This document shows positions 54,013 to 64,000 of a stretch of 64,000 nucleotides of DNA, in pieces (the stretch's first letter is position 1; every line of letters begins with the position of its first letter). The stretch is taken from the NCBI GenBank assembly GCA_033977485.1, contig CM066988.1:28004501-28068500 (forward strand). The letters run 5' to 3'. The notes under the pieces were generated by a model. That model searched no databases. It was not told the DNA's origin and saw only the letters and a list, made by a program, of their open reading frames with translations. The stretch is from Hydrangea macrophylla. Lineage: Eukaryota; Streptophyta; Magnoliopsida; Cornales; Hydrangeaceae. Both the position numbers and the translations under genes were made by a program.

Positions 54013-56029
54013 AATACCCCCGCTTGTCACAATCCCCAACTAGCGATTTGGTAGTCCCAAGCGATAAAGCGAAGATAAAACAAGCTAAAGTAATACTACA
54101 ATGATTAAAATAAAACAAATCAAAACTAAAGCAAACTACTCTAAATAAAAAGAAAGAACCTACCTAACTCACTTTCGCAGGAATCGCGGTTGCATTTAGC
54201 AAATGCAATAAGCCGTTAAACCCCTAGGTTTCCCCTAGTGGACGAGTGTTGTCTTGTGAGGGTTTGCAGTGAATCTACCCACAAAATTTTCTGAATTTAA
54301 GATCAAAAAGATATAGAGCAACTTGTAAACACTCTCTTCTATTCAACTATTAATTTAGTTCTACAAAACATATCATCCTCATTCAAACCATGAAAGAAAT
54401 ACACATGTTCCTCATGTCACCAAGAAAGAATAACATATGCATCACATCCATGTATCCGTGTGTGTTTGAAATTAACAGCTATAGATAAAACTTTGTTTAG
54501 AGTTGTTTAGACTATCATACTCTTAGAATTTGTAGTTTCAACTTAATTCACACATGGGTTTACACTAAAAAATGAACATCTCTCAGAAACTTGTTTAATG
54601 ATGATCTCTCATGGTGTGAACGCTTTGATATGAGTAATGTTTTGGTTACTAATGCGTTCACGCCTGACTCAATAAAGGATGAACATTTAGAGTGTATATT
54701 CTCATGAAAGGAATACTACTAACTAGAGGAGCGAAATACCGTGGATAACTCAATTTACATGTTCGTGTTTTAAACTAAGTCTTTAAAAATCATTAAGGCT
54801 TTGACTTTTCGATAGAATTTTATATAGTAGAACAGAAAGGATAGGGGTAAGAATTTGCACACCTTTAGCATTTGATTAAGTGTATTAATTCCTTCTTTAC
54901 CTCATTCCAACCATCCTCTATTCTCATAGATTTTTTTTTAAGTTGATGCAGCCCCTCCCATAACTACTCCCTCCCCATAACATACTTCAACAATTTAATC
55001 TCATTGGATGTGCAATGGGGTGCATTGAAGTCAAAGTATAAGATTAGGGATTTAGGATTTCATAATAGATTTGGCAGTATTCACTAGGTGTGGGGTTGAG
55101 AACAATGCATATTCTGGAATGTTGATATAGGTACATGGAAAGGTAAGGAGCAAATAACGATGGCTTAAATCATTTTCTCAACTTCCTAGTTTTAGCACTT
55201 CAGTGTTCATTAAGTTTTGTTGGTAAATCCTGAATGTTCTCCTCTACTAAGGAGCCATAATAAAGAATAGAGACTATTCGATGAATTTAATACGCTTAAT
55301 CAAGAAAAGCGATTTGAATTTAATGTGATAAACTCCCTCAGAACTGAAAATTGGATTCAAAAGCTCACTAAGGGTAACTAGTTTCTACTACTTATTCTTA
55401 GAGTACAAAAGTCATCTTAACTCTTATTTTAGGTTTTCTACATGGCTATTAACATGTGCATAAGGAATTTGGATACAAGAATGGTTAACACATGCAATCA
55501 TCCTAGCAAACTAGAAAAACGTGTGAATTTAATTCATAAAAAGATGAGATTAAAATGGTTGTGTCATTCCTTGATAACAGCTAAACAGGAGTGAGTATTG
55601 CAAGTCGTTCTACCAATAAAGTTTATAATTTCCAAATTTAACTGAGCTTGTATGACATGTATAATAAAGTGATCCAGATTGCTTAGATGTGCAGGTGACT
55701 ATCTATCTACATCCCACCACAACTGAAAATCGTGATGTCCTTAGAAGATAATTTTCAAATATAGATAGAGAGATATCACCTGTCAAAGCATAGTAATAAC
55801 CGCAAGCGTAACAATCTATATAGAAAGCATACAAACTCCAAATAGGAAGGATCAAATAGAATATGAAAAGATAGAGCATGAGATCCATACATAAACAGAA
55901 TAATCACTGGAAATATACTAGAATGAAATAACATAACAGTGATTAAAAAAAAAATCCATACAAACAAAAGTCCAACATGTCCAACCAACCAAAATAACCC
56001 AACAACCAAAAACACTGATCTATCAGAAT
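54013..56029 (-). other. TE-D 3' untranslated region
   Basis: About 2 kb of AT-rich sequence with no credible frame between the last post-pol ORF and the LTR. Begins with the purine tract (minus strand, about 54013-54024). Long 3' non-coding regions are usual in Athila elements. Confidence 0.6.
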
Positions 56030-57505
56030 CTATACATCATCGGCGACATCCGATAAGATCTCAATAAGCAAATCTGGAGCATCCCCATCTCCACCCTCAA
56101 CAACAGTAGTAACCGTCACCGAGTCACTCACGATCGTGGCAGCTGGTGTAGAAAATAATGGATCAGTCACGATTGAAGGTGGTGGAAGTGGTGTCTCAGA
56201 AGCAGGCGGTGTCACCGATGTGGATGGAGCAGTAGGATTAGTAACTGGTACAGAAAGAGTAGGAACAGGAACAGATGGAGCTGCCGATGTAGATGGAACA
56301 GGACGATCAACCTGAGGAGCTGCGGATGAAGTACCAATAGTGGTTGGTGGAGGTGTATGCAAAGACTGGTCAACTCCTATCTAAATAAGTATAGCCTCAA
56401 GAAGAGTTGTCATGCGATCCATCTTGCCCTCGAGTCTGATCCGGGCCTCTCTCTCCTCTAATAGCAACTCGTGAACAATAGGTAGAGGCGTGGATGAAGA
56501 AGACTCTCCCTGGACGGGAGCCTGAGACCGCTGTCTCAGCACGAACTGTGCAACCTCAATACGAGGATTAACCTCATCATCAGAATCAATCTCCTTAGCC
56601 TCTGTGGGCGTCCCAAAAACTGCACCCTCCGTATCGGTGCTACCTCCCCTCTTCCTCTTCGCCCCTACCTTAGCCTTACCCTTTGCTTTTCTCTTCTTCT
56701 AAGCATCAAAATGGTGGGCTGTCGTCTTGCCAAATTGACTCGAGGCCTGAATGATCAAATCTGTGGCCAATGAAACTAGTCTAGCCTGCTCAATGACTCG
56801 ATGGATAGGCCAAGCGCCCTTCAGATGGCGCCTGGCAGAGATGTAGTGCATAGGCTGAACTAGGAAATCAATGTATAGGCGAGACAGACAGACTCGCTGT
56901 CCTGTCCCAATAGCATACAGGGCATGGGCATACCACACGGCAAACTTCTTGTGATAAGATGTCATAAAAATGCAGTCCAGTTTCAGATGGAGGAGGTGAT
57001 AGTTCTCAGTGAGAAGCTTATCCTCGATGAGAGAAACGCCATTCCAGATCTGAATAGCGCCATGGATAATGGTGGTAGGAGGCATCTCTGGGGCTCCTGG
57101 TAGGCGAGGATAGAAATAATCAGGTACCTCAGGTACCTCCAGAGTAGCTGAAATGGTGGCAGAGCTGAATAGGATCTCGCGCCCACGGAAGAATGATTTA
57201 TATGTAAATTGGGCCGCGGGATCCTTGATCATAGAGGAGCAGGCTTCACGAATCCAGTGGATGTTGATCCTCTTTGTTTGGATCAACATATCGTACCATG
57301 ATAGATGGTCTCTAATTTGTCCTAGAAACCACGGGGCGGAGAGCCATACGGACTCCAAGGGCTGCTCTAACATAACCTTCCTGGACTAGAAGTATCTCGT
57401 AAACCAAACCCGCTCCTCCTCATTTACGAGCCCGTGATCTGGTATAGGGTCTGGTATAGTGATGTCTAGTGGCTTGGACTTATGGTACCCAGTGATAGGA
57501 TTCAT
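56030..57505 (-). pseudogene. TE-D post-pol ORF C (Athila env-like position)
   Basis: One continuous frame of ~491 codons from MNPITGYHKSKPLD, broken by stops at 57386, 56699 and 56381. The middle part (LSAPWFLGQIRDHLSWYDML through TGQRVCLSRLYIDFLVQP) resembles in layout the plant-transposon-protein type ORF found after pol in Athila-like elements. A basic nuclear-localisation-like stretch KKRKAKGKAKVGAKRKRGG follows at about 56650-56700, then an acidic stretch. The C-terminal ~110 residues are rich in Pro, Ser, Thr and Val. No signal peptide or clear membrane span, so a true envelope role is doubtful. A polypyrimidine tract ending in ttttag directly precedes the start. Confidence 0.65.
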
Positions 57506-57587
57506 CGTGAAAGTCCTAAAATAGAAGAAACAGACAGTCAATACATTAAAACAATGAAATAGACAAGAAACTGAAACTGCTGCTCTT

Positions 57588-57704
57588 CGATTGATCAAAG
57601 TATGTTCTATCGATTGAGAAAGTTCCATGTTTGATCGCTCGAGTCGAGTTCGATCGATTGAGATGTTCCTGGGCTCGATCGCTCGAGCCCGGTTCGATCG
57701 ATCG
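57588..57704 (-). repeat. Phased palindrome array (TE-D interior, first)
   Basis: Decamers centred on TCGA or a one-base variant start at 57588, 57607, 57632, 57651, 57676 and 57695: strict 19/25 alternation. Located just upstream of ORF C on the element's strand. Confidence 0.88.
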
Positions 57705-57705
57705 A

Positions 57706-58645
57706 ACATAACGAAGGAACAGCAACATGAATGGAAAACGGGAATAGCCCGTAAAACTTAAACGACCAATAAAACTACAAATAAATGGTTCAAAACCAAT
57801 GGGGGGCACCCCCAATACAATTCTAACAAAAATAAAGACACGAGGGGGTGTATCGAGACCTCACCTCGAGATTCGCGCGACAGGGGAGATGGGGAGGATG
57901 ATGATGATCAGAGGGGTCGGACACTCCTCAAGTTATGTGGTTATGTATGGGGGTTCAAAATTCGCGAGAGTCTCTTCTGTCTCTGAGCGATTGAGAGTTA
58001 GAGAGATGAAGAGAGACTGATGAAGTTTCTGAAAGATGCCTCGTTTAAATGCAGGTTTCGATCGATCGAGACGATTTGATCGATCGAACTTTCGATCGAT
58101 TGAGCTCTGCTGAAGCGCTCGAGGTTTTGATTATCTCGATCGATCGAGATATGTTCGATCGATCGAACTTGGAAATTCTACAATATGACTGCATTGAGAA
58201 ATTATACACCCCCAACTAACCAACATTGTTCTGGACATACAGGATAGTAATAAAATAGTTCATTGATAGGACATGTAAGCCAAAAAGGCATCATTAAAGT
58301 AGAGAATTGCAAATATTTTATAGATAAAACATTGCACTAGCATCCATTTGCAACATTATTGCCCCCAACATGGTATTTAAAACCTTATTGATAAAGAAAA
58401 ACTAAAATAAAGCTGAAATTAATAAAACTTTGTCTAAGAATACACTTCATTTGATGAAAGAGAGATGAAATGACAGAATATAATTGAAGCGGAGCACTAC
58501 TCTTCAAGCATGAAGATGTCTTCTTCCACAACTTCTTTCTCTGCCAGAACTTCAAATGTGGAGTCTAAACTTGATGATTCCCTTTTCTAAAACAGTCAGA
58601 AAGTAGCTAGGACATCATCAAGCAAGTTAGAATTCTCTAACGAAT
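57706..58645 (-). other. TE-D interval between ORF B and ORF C
   Basis: Non-coding, carrying the palindrome group at 58059-58165 and CT-rich patches. No gene supported. Confidence 0.5.
58059..58165 (-). repeat. Phased palindrome array (TE-D interior, second)
   Basis: CGATCGATCG-type sites at 58059, 58078, 58093, 58137 and 58156 (spacings 19, 15, 44, 19), with a degenerate site near 58116. Confidence 0.85.
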
Positions 58646-58807
58646 TTATTTCACAAGCAATAGGTGATCCGATGGAGACAAAGATAGCAGAGTGTAATTT
58701 CTCATCGGACATTCCTCTTGTGCCGGAGTACCTGGGGACCATATGTATGGTCCAAAGCCATGAAACAATTGATGTGTAAGGTACAATGGTGGAAATGTTG
58801 GATTCAT
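58646..58807 (-). CDS. TE-D post-pol ORF B (small)
   Basis: 53 codons from MNPTFPPLYLTHQLFHGFGP. Its start context (gttcactATGAATCC) is nearly the same as that of ORF C (ctttcacgATGAATCC), and it follows a polypyrimidine tract ending in tgtcag, a good splice-acceptor sequence. Short and unrecognised. It may be a truncated first exon of a spliced transcript. Confidence 0.4.
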   Translation of the reverse strand: MNPTFPPLYLTHQLFHGFGPYIWSPGTPAQEECPMRNYTLLSLSPSDHLLLVK

Positions 58808-58889
58808 AGTGAACTTCCTGACAAAGGAAAAACAAAAAGAATAGAAGAAATAAATTAAGTAGAACAAAAGAAAGAACTAACAGAAAGAA

Positions 58890-59417
58890 TTAAACAAAGG
58901 AAAACGAAAAGAAAGAGAAGGGAATGTGATCAAGAATTAACCTCACTATTGGCATGATAGACCCATATGCACTTGCAGGTAGATGGCAGTGAAGCCGAAA
59001 TAACACATAATGCATGTGCACATAAATATAAGGAACCGATTCGATGACAAGGAAGTTGTCAACATACGTGAATACAGCATTATGGCGTTCAGGCACCACA
59101 TCCTGTAAATCCTCTTCCTCCCACGGTTCCCACATTGAGTCATTTTCCCATTGTTCCATTAGAGCATCATCGACTTCCCAAATAACATACCCCTCTGGTT
59201 CTCCCTCCTCTTCGGGAAGTTCCATGTGCACAAAAGGATTGATCTGGAGGAGAGCAGGGTTATATGGGATGTACCCTTGAGTCAAGTCAATGACATCTTC
59301 TGCTCCTGGCCCTTGATAAGGAGCAAAATAGAATGCTATCTCATCGACAGTCCAAGGGGGGTTAGGATATTCCGAATCAGCCCATGACCCTATGGAATGA
59401 ACATCGTCGTCCCTCAT
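58890..59417 (-). CDS. TE-D post-pol ORF A (acidic)
   Basis: About 175 codons from MRDDDVHSIGSWADSEYPNP. An upstream Met at 59495 in the same frame is less likely, because a polypyrimidine tract and AG just before 59427 look like a splice acceptor. Rich in Asp, Glu and Trp (e.g. MEQWENDSMWEPWEEEDLQD). The C-terminal ~40 residues are hydrophobic. No family recognised; its position after pol suggests an Athila accessory ORF. Confidence 0.5.
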   Translation of the reverse strand: MRDDDVHSIGSWADSEYPNPPWTVDEIAFYFAPYQGPGAEDVIDLTQGYIPYNPALLQINPFVHMELPEEEGEPEGYVIWEVDDALMEQWENDSMWEPWEEEDLQDVVPERHNAVFTYVDNFLVIESVPYIYVHMHYVLFRLHCHLPASAYGSIMPIVRLILDHIPFSFFSFSFV

Positions 59418-59557
59418 TTGTAATATCTTACAAGGGAGAGACAACAAGGAATAGAAGATTAAGAATCGAAGTAACATTAAAAAAGAATAGAACAAAACAA
59501 AATGAAATGCAGTAAAAAAAAGAGTACAACAACATTGTGAAAACGCGCTCGAGCGTT

Positions 59558-59812
59558 TTAGATTGAGGAATAATCGGGCTCATCCAATTGGATGTGCTCG
59601 ATCTCTAGTTGGAAATCCTCTAAGAACGGTTTTTACCTTTGGCCATTGACCTTGAAACTTTCGTCGTTCTTAGGATTAAATAACTCGACGGCCCCATGTG
59701 GAAAGACAGATTTGACTATGAAGGGTCCTGTCCACCGAGATTAGAGTTCTCCTAGGAAGAGATGAAGGCGAGAATCGTATAATAAAACTTTCTGCCCTGG
59801 CTCGAAAGATTT
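59558..59812 (-). pseudogene. pol: TE-D integrase C-terminal tail
   Basis: In frame with 59813-60961 and ending naturally at 59558-59560, but interrupted by stops at 59741 and 59633. Contains [38 protein letters not shown] and [14 protein letters not shown], the typical end of Athila pol. No chromodomain, unlike TE-A to TE-C. Confidence 0.8.
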
Positions 59813-61009
59813 TCAAAAAATCATTCTATCGTGGCAAGCCTTCAACCTTTCCTTGTGGAGTTTAGCATTGTCATATGCATCTCGACATATTTCTTCCAGT
59901 TCAGCCAACTGGAGTTTCCGGAGATGACTTCCCTCTTTAATGTCAAAGTTCAATGAGCGTGTCGCCCAATATGCTTTGTGCTCGATTTCGATAGGAAGGT
60001 GACATGCCTTGCCGTACACTAACCTATATGGGGAGATCCCCAGATTCGTCTTAAAAGCAGTGCGGTACGTCCATAGAGCATCAGTCAGTTTAGAAGCCCA
60101 GTCTTTCCTGTTGAAACTAACCGTCTTTTCTAATATATACTTGATTTTACGGTTAGCCAACTCTGCCTGCCCGTTAGTTTGTGGGTGGTAGGCTAGAGCA
60201 ATCTTGTGGTTCACCCCGTATTTCTTGAGTAGTGATTCCAAAGGCCTATTGTAAAAGTGCTTGCCTTGGTCACTTATTAATGCTCTTGGGGTTCCAAAAT
60301 GCGACAGAATATTTTCCTTGAGAAAGGACATGACTGTTTTGTGGTCATTGCATCTCGTCGGTATCGCTTCAACCCATTTTGATACATACTCCACAGCGAG
60401 GAGTATGTATTCGCAGTTATTTGATTTAGGAAACGGGCCCATGAAGTCTATGCCCCAACAATCGAATATTTTAATTATGATAATTGGAGTTAAGGGCATA
60501 GAGTTCCTTTTTGAAATTGTACCAAGCTTTTGACAGTGTTGGCACGCTTTGTAAAAAGTGTAAGCATCTTTAAACATGGTGGGCCAATAGAAGCCGCTGT
60601 GTAGGACTTTTTGTGCGGTCTTTTGGGAGGCAAAATGGCCACTGCAGGCTTCAGAATGACAAGAGGCCAAAATTACAGTTATGTGCTCATTCGGGATATA
60701 ACGTCTGATGACCTGATCAGCACAATACTTGAATAGGCATGGGTCATCAAAAAAGAAATGATGTGCGAACGAAAGGAACCGTTTCTTATCCTGATTTAAC
60801 CAATGACTTGGGGTTTCTCCCGTAACATGGTAATTTATTACATCTGCATACCAAGGCAAACTGGAAACATCCATCAGTTGCTCGTCTGGGAATTCATCTT
60901 TGATTGGTATGGGTTCAGTGTTGTCAGTAAATATCAATCTAGATAGATGGTCAGCGACCACACTCTCTACTCCTTTTTTGTCCTTGATTGTGATATCATA
61001 TTCCTGGAG
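59813..61009 (-). pseudogene. pol: TE-D RNase H end and integrase
   Basis: Open for ~398 codons between stops at 61010 and 59813. VADHLSRL ends RNase H. The integrase zinc region runs from CHSEACSGHFASQKTAQKVL to CQHCQKLG. The catalytic Asp-Asp-Glu residues lie in CWGIDFMGPFP, ALISDQGKHF and TNGQAELANRK, all present. LVYGKACHLPIEIEHKAYWA is characteristic of Athila/Tat-type integrases. Confidence 0.92.
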
Positions 61010-61471
61010 TTAGAGTATCCAGAGGATAAACCTTTGCTTCGTGTCCTTCTTAGATAGCAGGTACTTGAAGGCTGAGTGGTCTGTGAAATAGGCGATTGGG
61101 GACCCTATCAGATAAGACCTGAATTTGTCTAGAGCAAAGACTATTGCCAGTAGCTCTTTTTCAGTAGTTGTATAGTTCATTTGAGCTTCGTTGAGTGTTT
61201 GATTAGCATAATATATGACATAAGGCTTGTTATCCTTCCTCTGTCCTAGGACTGCACCAATGGCGTAGTCACTAACGTCGCACATTAGTTCAAATGGCAA
61301 ACCCTAGTCGGGTGCCTGTATTATTGGTACGGAGGTAAGGTATTCCTTTAGTGCGTCAAAAGATGTTTGACAGTTATCTGACCACTCGAAAGGTGTGTCT
61401 TTGACTAAGAGTTGGCACAGTGGTCGGGAGATCGCACTAAAGTTTTGGATGAAGCGATGATAAATTCCTGC
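61010..61471 (-). pseudogene. pol: TE-D RNase H
   Basis: One frame with stops at 61304 and 61010. CDVSDYAIGAVLGQRKDNKP (RNase H start), LDKFRSYLIGSP and TDHSAFKYLLSKKDTKQRFI are recognisable. The RT connection (GIYHRFIQNFSAISRPLCQL) lies between 61472 and 61304. Confidence 0.88.
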
Positions 61472-62509
61472 TTATCCCAGAAAAGATCGGATGTCTTTAA
61501 CTGTACGGGGGACCGATAGGTTTGAGATAATATCAAATTTTGCCTTATTGACCTGGATACCTTTATCGAAAATAATGTGGCCGAGGATAATTCCCTTGGT
61601 CACCATGAAGTGACATTTTTCCCAGTTGAGTACTAGGTGTTTGTCCTCACATCTTGCTAACACGTTATCAAGGTTTTCCAGGCAGTTATCGAAACTATGG
61701 CCAAACACTGAGAAATCGTCCATAAAGACCTCAAGTGTTTGTTTGACTATATCACTGAATATGCTCAACATGCACCGCTGAAAGGTAGCAGGTGCGTTAC
61801 ACAAGTTGAATGGCATAGGACGATAGGCGAATGTACCGAACGGACAAGTGAAAGTCGTTTTCTCCTGATCTTCAGGAGCAATTTTGATTTAGTTATAGCC
61901 ACTATATCCGTCCCAGAACCAATAATATTCAAGACTCGCCATTCTTTCTAGCATTTGATCTATAAATGGCAGTGGAAAGTGGTCTTTCCAGGTCACAGTA
62001 TTCAACTTTCGATAATCAATACACATCCGCCATCCAGTGGGGACGCGTGTTGGTACTAACTCGCCGTCTTTGTTTGGGATAACCGTTATACCAGCATTTT
62101 TGGGTACCACCTGGGTTGGACTAATCCAAGGGCTGTCAGAGATAGGATATATAATCCCAATGTCAAGAAGTTTTAGAACTTCCTTTTTGACGACTTCTTA
62201 CATATTGGGATTCAGACGCCTTTGCATTTGTCGTGAAGGTTTAGCGTCTTCCTCCAGATATATCTTATGGGTGCAAACAGATGGGCTTATGCCTTTTAGG
62301 TGGGCAATAGTCCATCCCAATGCTCCCTTATGCTGTTTGAGCATTTGAATTAACTTATCCTCTTGTTCAGAATACAACGTGGCTGAGATTATAACAGGAT
62401 AAGTCTTTTCAATCCCTAAAAAAGCGTATTTGAGCTCTTTTGGAAGCTCCTTTAATTCTAAATCGAGAAAATGAAAGTTCGAAGGCAATATGGTATGACC
62501 CACATGCAT
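61472..62509 (-). pseudogene. pol: TE-D reverse transcriptase
   Basis: One frame with stops at 62198, 61889 and 61472. Motifs are GWRMCIDYRKLNTVTWKDHF, LPFIDQMLERMA, FDGYSGYN-like (WDGYSGYN), CPFGTFAYRPMPFNLCNAPA and the active site FMDDFSVFG. It is out of frame with the gag-protease segment, which ends at 62458, so a frameshift lies near 62480-62510. Confidence 0.9.
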
Positions 62510-64000
62510 TCAGCTATATCTTCCTCTTTTGTTTCCATCATGAGGAAGGCATGATTTAGGGCAGTGTCCAATGGAGTCGAATCGTTAGGTTTGTAGACTG
62601 CATTAAATTGTGACACTACTACTTCCAAAGGATCTTTATAGTCAAGGAAATCGGCCTCATCTTTGATGACCGTCTCAATGTAGTTGACTTCCTCTTCGTC
62701 CTCATATTCGTCAGGTCGGGGATTTGAAAATATCTTGACATTTAAGGTTATGTTCCCGAATACGATGGTCATGATACCACTTCTTATTTTGATTATGGCA
62801 TCTATGGTGTTGAGGAATGGACGTCCGAAAATCATCGGGATTTGTGAGCATGGATTAGACACCGGTTCAGTGTCCAAAATCACAAAATTGACCAGGAAGA
62901 TAAATGTATCTATCTGCACCAAAACGTCCTCCAGTATTCCTCTAGGGTATTTGATTGACATGTCTGCCAGTTGTAACGCAACTCGGGTAGGTTTGAGTTC
63001 ACCAAACCCTAGTTGTTTATAGACTGAGTATGGTAACAGGTTTACACTCGCTCCTAGATCAAGGAGTGGATTATCTATCCTTTGATTCCCAATTCGGCAC
63101 GAGACAGTTGGGGTACCAGGGTCTTTGAGTTTCGGAGGCAATTCATTTTGAATGATTACGCTCACTTGGAAAGCGAAATAGGCATTTTTCTTTACACTCT
63201 GCCTCCTTTTGACCATGCATAAGTCTTTTAGATACTTAGCGTAGGCTGGCACTTGTTTGATTGCATCAAGGAGTGGGAGATTGATTTTGACTTGTTTAAA
63301 TAATTCCAAGAACTCTTGATTCTTTTTCTCGTTTTGGGGTTTTTTAAGCCTTTGAGGGTAAGGCGCAGGGAAAGGGCATTTAGGTAATTTGTCAATGATA
63401 GGCTCCTTTCTAGGCCTTCTCTCAACTTCTTCTACTTCTTTAGGAGCGTCCTCATTTGATTCTAATGATTTGTCATTAGTGGACGACTCCTCTACTTGAG
63501 TAGATGGTTTGCTTTTATCCACCATTTCATCCTTTTCATACTCCTCGGGAGTAGAATGAGGCATGTTTTTCCCTATAACCTTGCCGCTTCTCAGAGTTGT
63601 CACGGTTTTGGCATGTTCATGGTTATTGGGACCATTGTTGAATCCCTTCGGGTATGGAAGTGGTTGAGCAAGAAACATTCCACTCGACCCCTGTTGTCTT
63701 GCATCCATTCTCTCTAATGTTGCAGACATTTTACTCATCATTTGAATTAACTGTTGCATTAAATTCGCATTAGAGAGTGGATCTTTCTCTTGCACCTTTT
63801 TGTGAGGTGGCACGTAAACATTTGGCTGTTGATTATTAGAGGGTTGAGTGTTGTTGTCGTTATTTGATCTATTTTGATTGAATGGCTAGGACTGCCTGTT
63901 GTATTGCCTTTGATACTGATTGTTGTTATTGTAGGGTTGTTGTTGTTGATATTGGTTATGTGTCCCAGAATCATTTTTCCAATCAAAACCAGGGTGATTC
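62458..64000 (-). pseudogene. gag: TE-D gag (partial) and protease
   Basis: Frame from the window edge to 62458 with one stop at 63886-63888. The N-terminal visible part is Gln/Asn-rich (NQYQQQQPYNNNNQYQRQYN), then QQLIQMMSKMSATLERMDAR, TLRSGKVIGK and KCPFPAPYPQRLKKPQ. The retroviral-type protease has LLDLGASVNLLPYSVYKQLG (Asp-Leu-Gly-Ala in place of DTGA/DSGA, normal for Athila) and MIFGRPFLNT. The gag start lies beyond the right edge. Confidence 0.88.

Larger units (their letters stand above)
52406..64000 (-). mobile_element. TE-D: Athila-like Ty3/gypsy retrotransposon (partial, runs off right edge)
   Basis: Minus-strand order from the right edge is gag (partial), Athila-type protease, RT, RNase H, integrase, three small post-pol ORFs, ~2 kb non-coding, purine tract, LTR. 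Protease LLDLGASVNLLPYSVYKQLG and integrase with YHPQTNGQAELANRKIK are typical of the Athila lineage, as are extra ORFs after pol. Many nonsense codons; not functional. The 5' LTR and primer site lie beyond the window. It is inserted in the tandem array of 51600-52405. Confidence 0.88.

Overview
The window is nuclear DNA of a flowering plant, probably a eudicot. The evidence is AT-rich intergenic sequence, long-LTR Ty3/gypsy elements primed by initiator tRNA-Met, a TRIM, a Helitron-like element, a CACTA transposon and captured spliced exons of plant gene families. No intact host gene was found. Almost every long reading frame belongs to a mobile element, and every one of those polyproteins is broken.

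Layout, left to right. 1-738 is a relic LTR of the same family as TE-B (minus strand). 739-4166 is AT-rich DNA with a small TIR element (1675-2096), a 300-bp TRIM (2472-2771) and a Helitron-like element (2775-3868). Next comes a ~0.5-kb tandem duplication. Its left copy has been split by two complete Tekay/Del-type chromovirus elements: TE-A (4167-14733, minus, target duplication aaatc) and TE-B (14785-23748, plus, target duplication tattc). Its right copy (23964-24467) is intact and shows both empty sites. 24468-26226 is AT-rich and contains a foldback element.

26227-47238 is a three-deep nest. A TE-B-family LTR relic (26227-26325 and 46476-47238) was entered by a 20-kb CACTA element (26326-46475; 3-bp duplication aac). 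That element was entered by TE-C (31255-41754, minus, duplication taaca), a relative of TE-A. The CACTA element carries no recognisable transposase. It holds exon fragments resembling an ataxin-2/CID-type PABP-interacting protein and the second half of a PDR-type ABCG transporter.

47239-52405 is non-coding and built of several unrelated tandem-repeat arrays. 52406-64000 is an Athila-like Ty3/gypsy element (TE-D, minus) running off the right edge. It has an LTR, a long 3' untranslated stretch, three small post-pol frames, then integrase, RNase H, RT, protease and partial gag.

The strongest unexplained signal is shared by three otherwise distinct retrotransposon families. Their LTRs (and the TE-D interior) carry arrays of 10-bp palindromes centred on TCGA (CAATCGATTG, CAGTCGACTG, CGATCGATCG), spaced start-to-start by 19-20 bp, in TE-A, TE-C and TE-D alternating with 25 bp. 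The sites stay nearly constant while spacers vary. Other points of note are a conserved acidic extra ORF upstream of gag in TE-A and TE-C, a lost catalytic Asp in the TE-A integrase, and splice-acceptor-like leaders before each post-pol ORF of TE-D.
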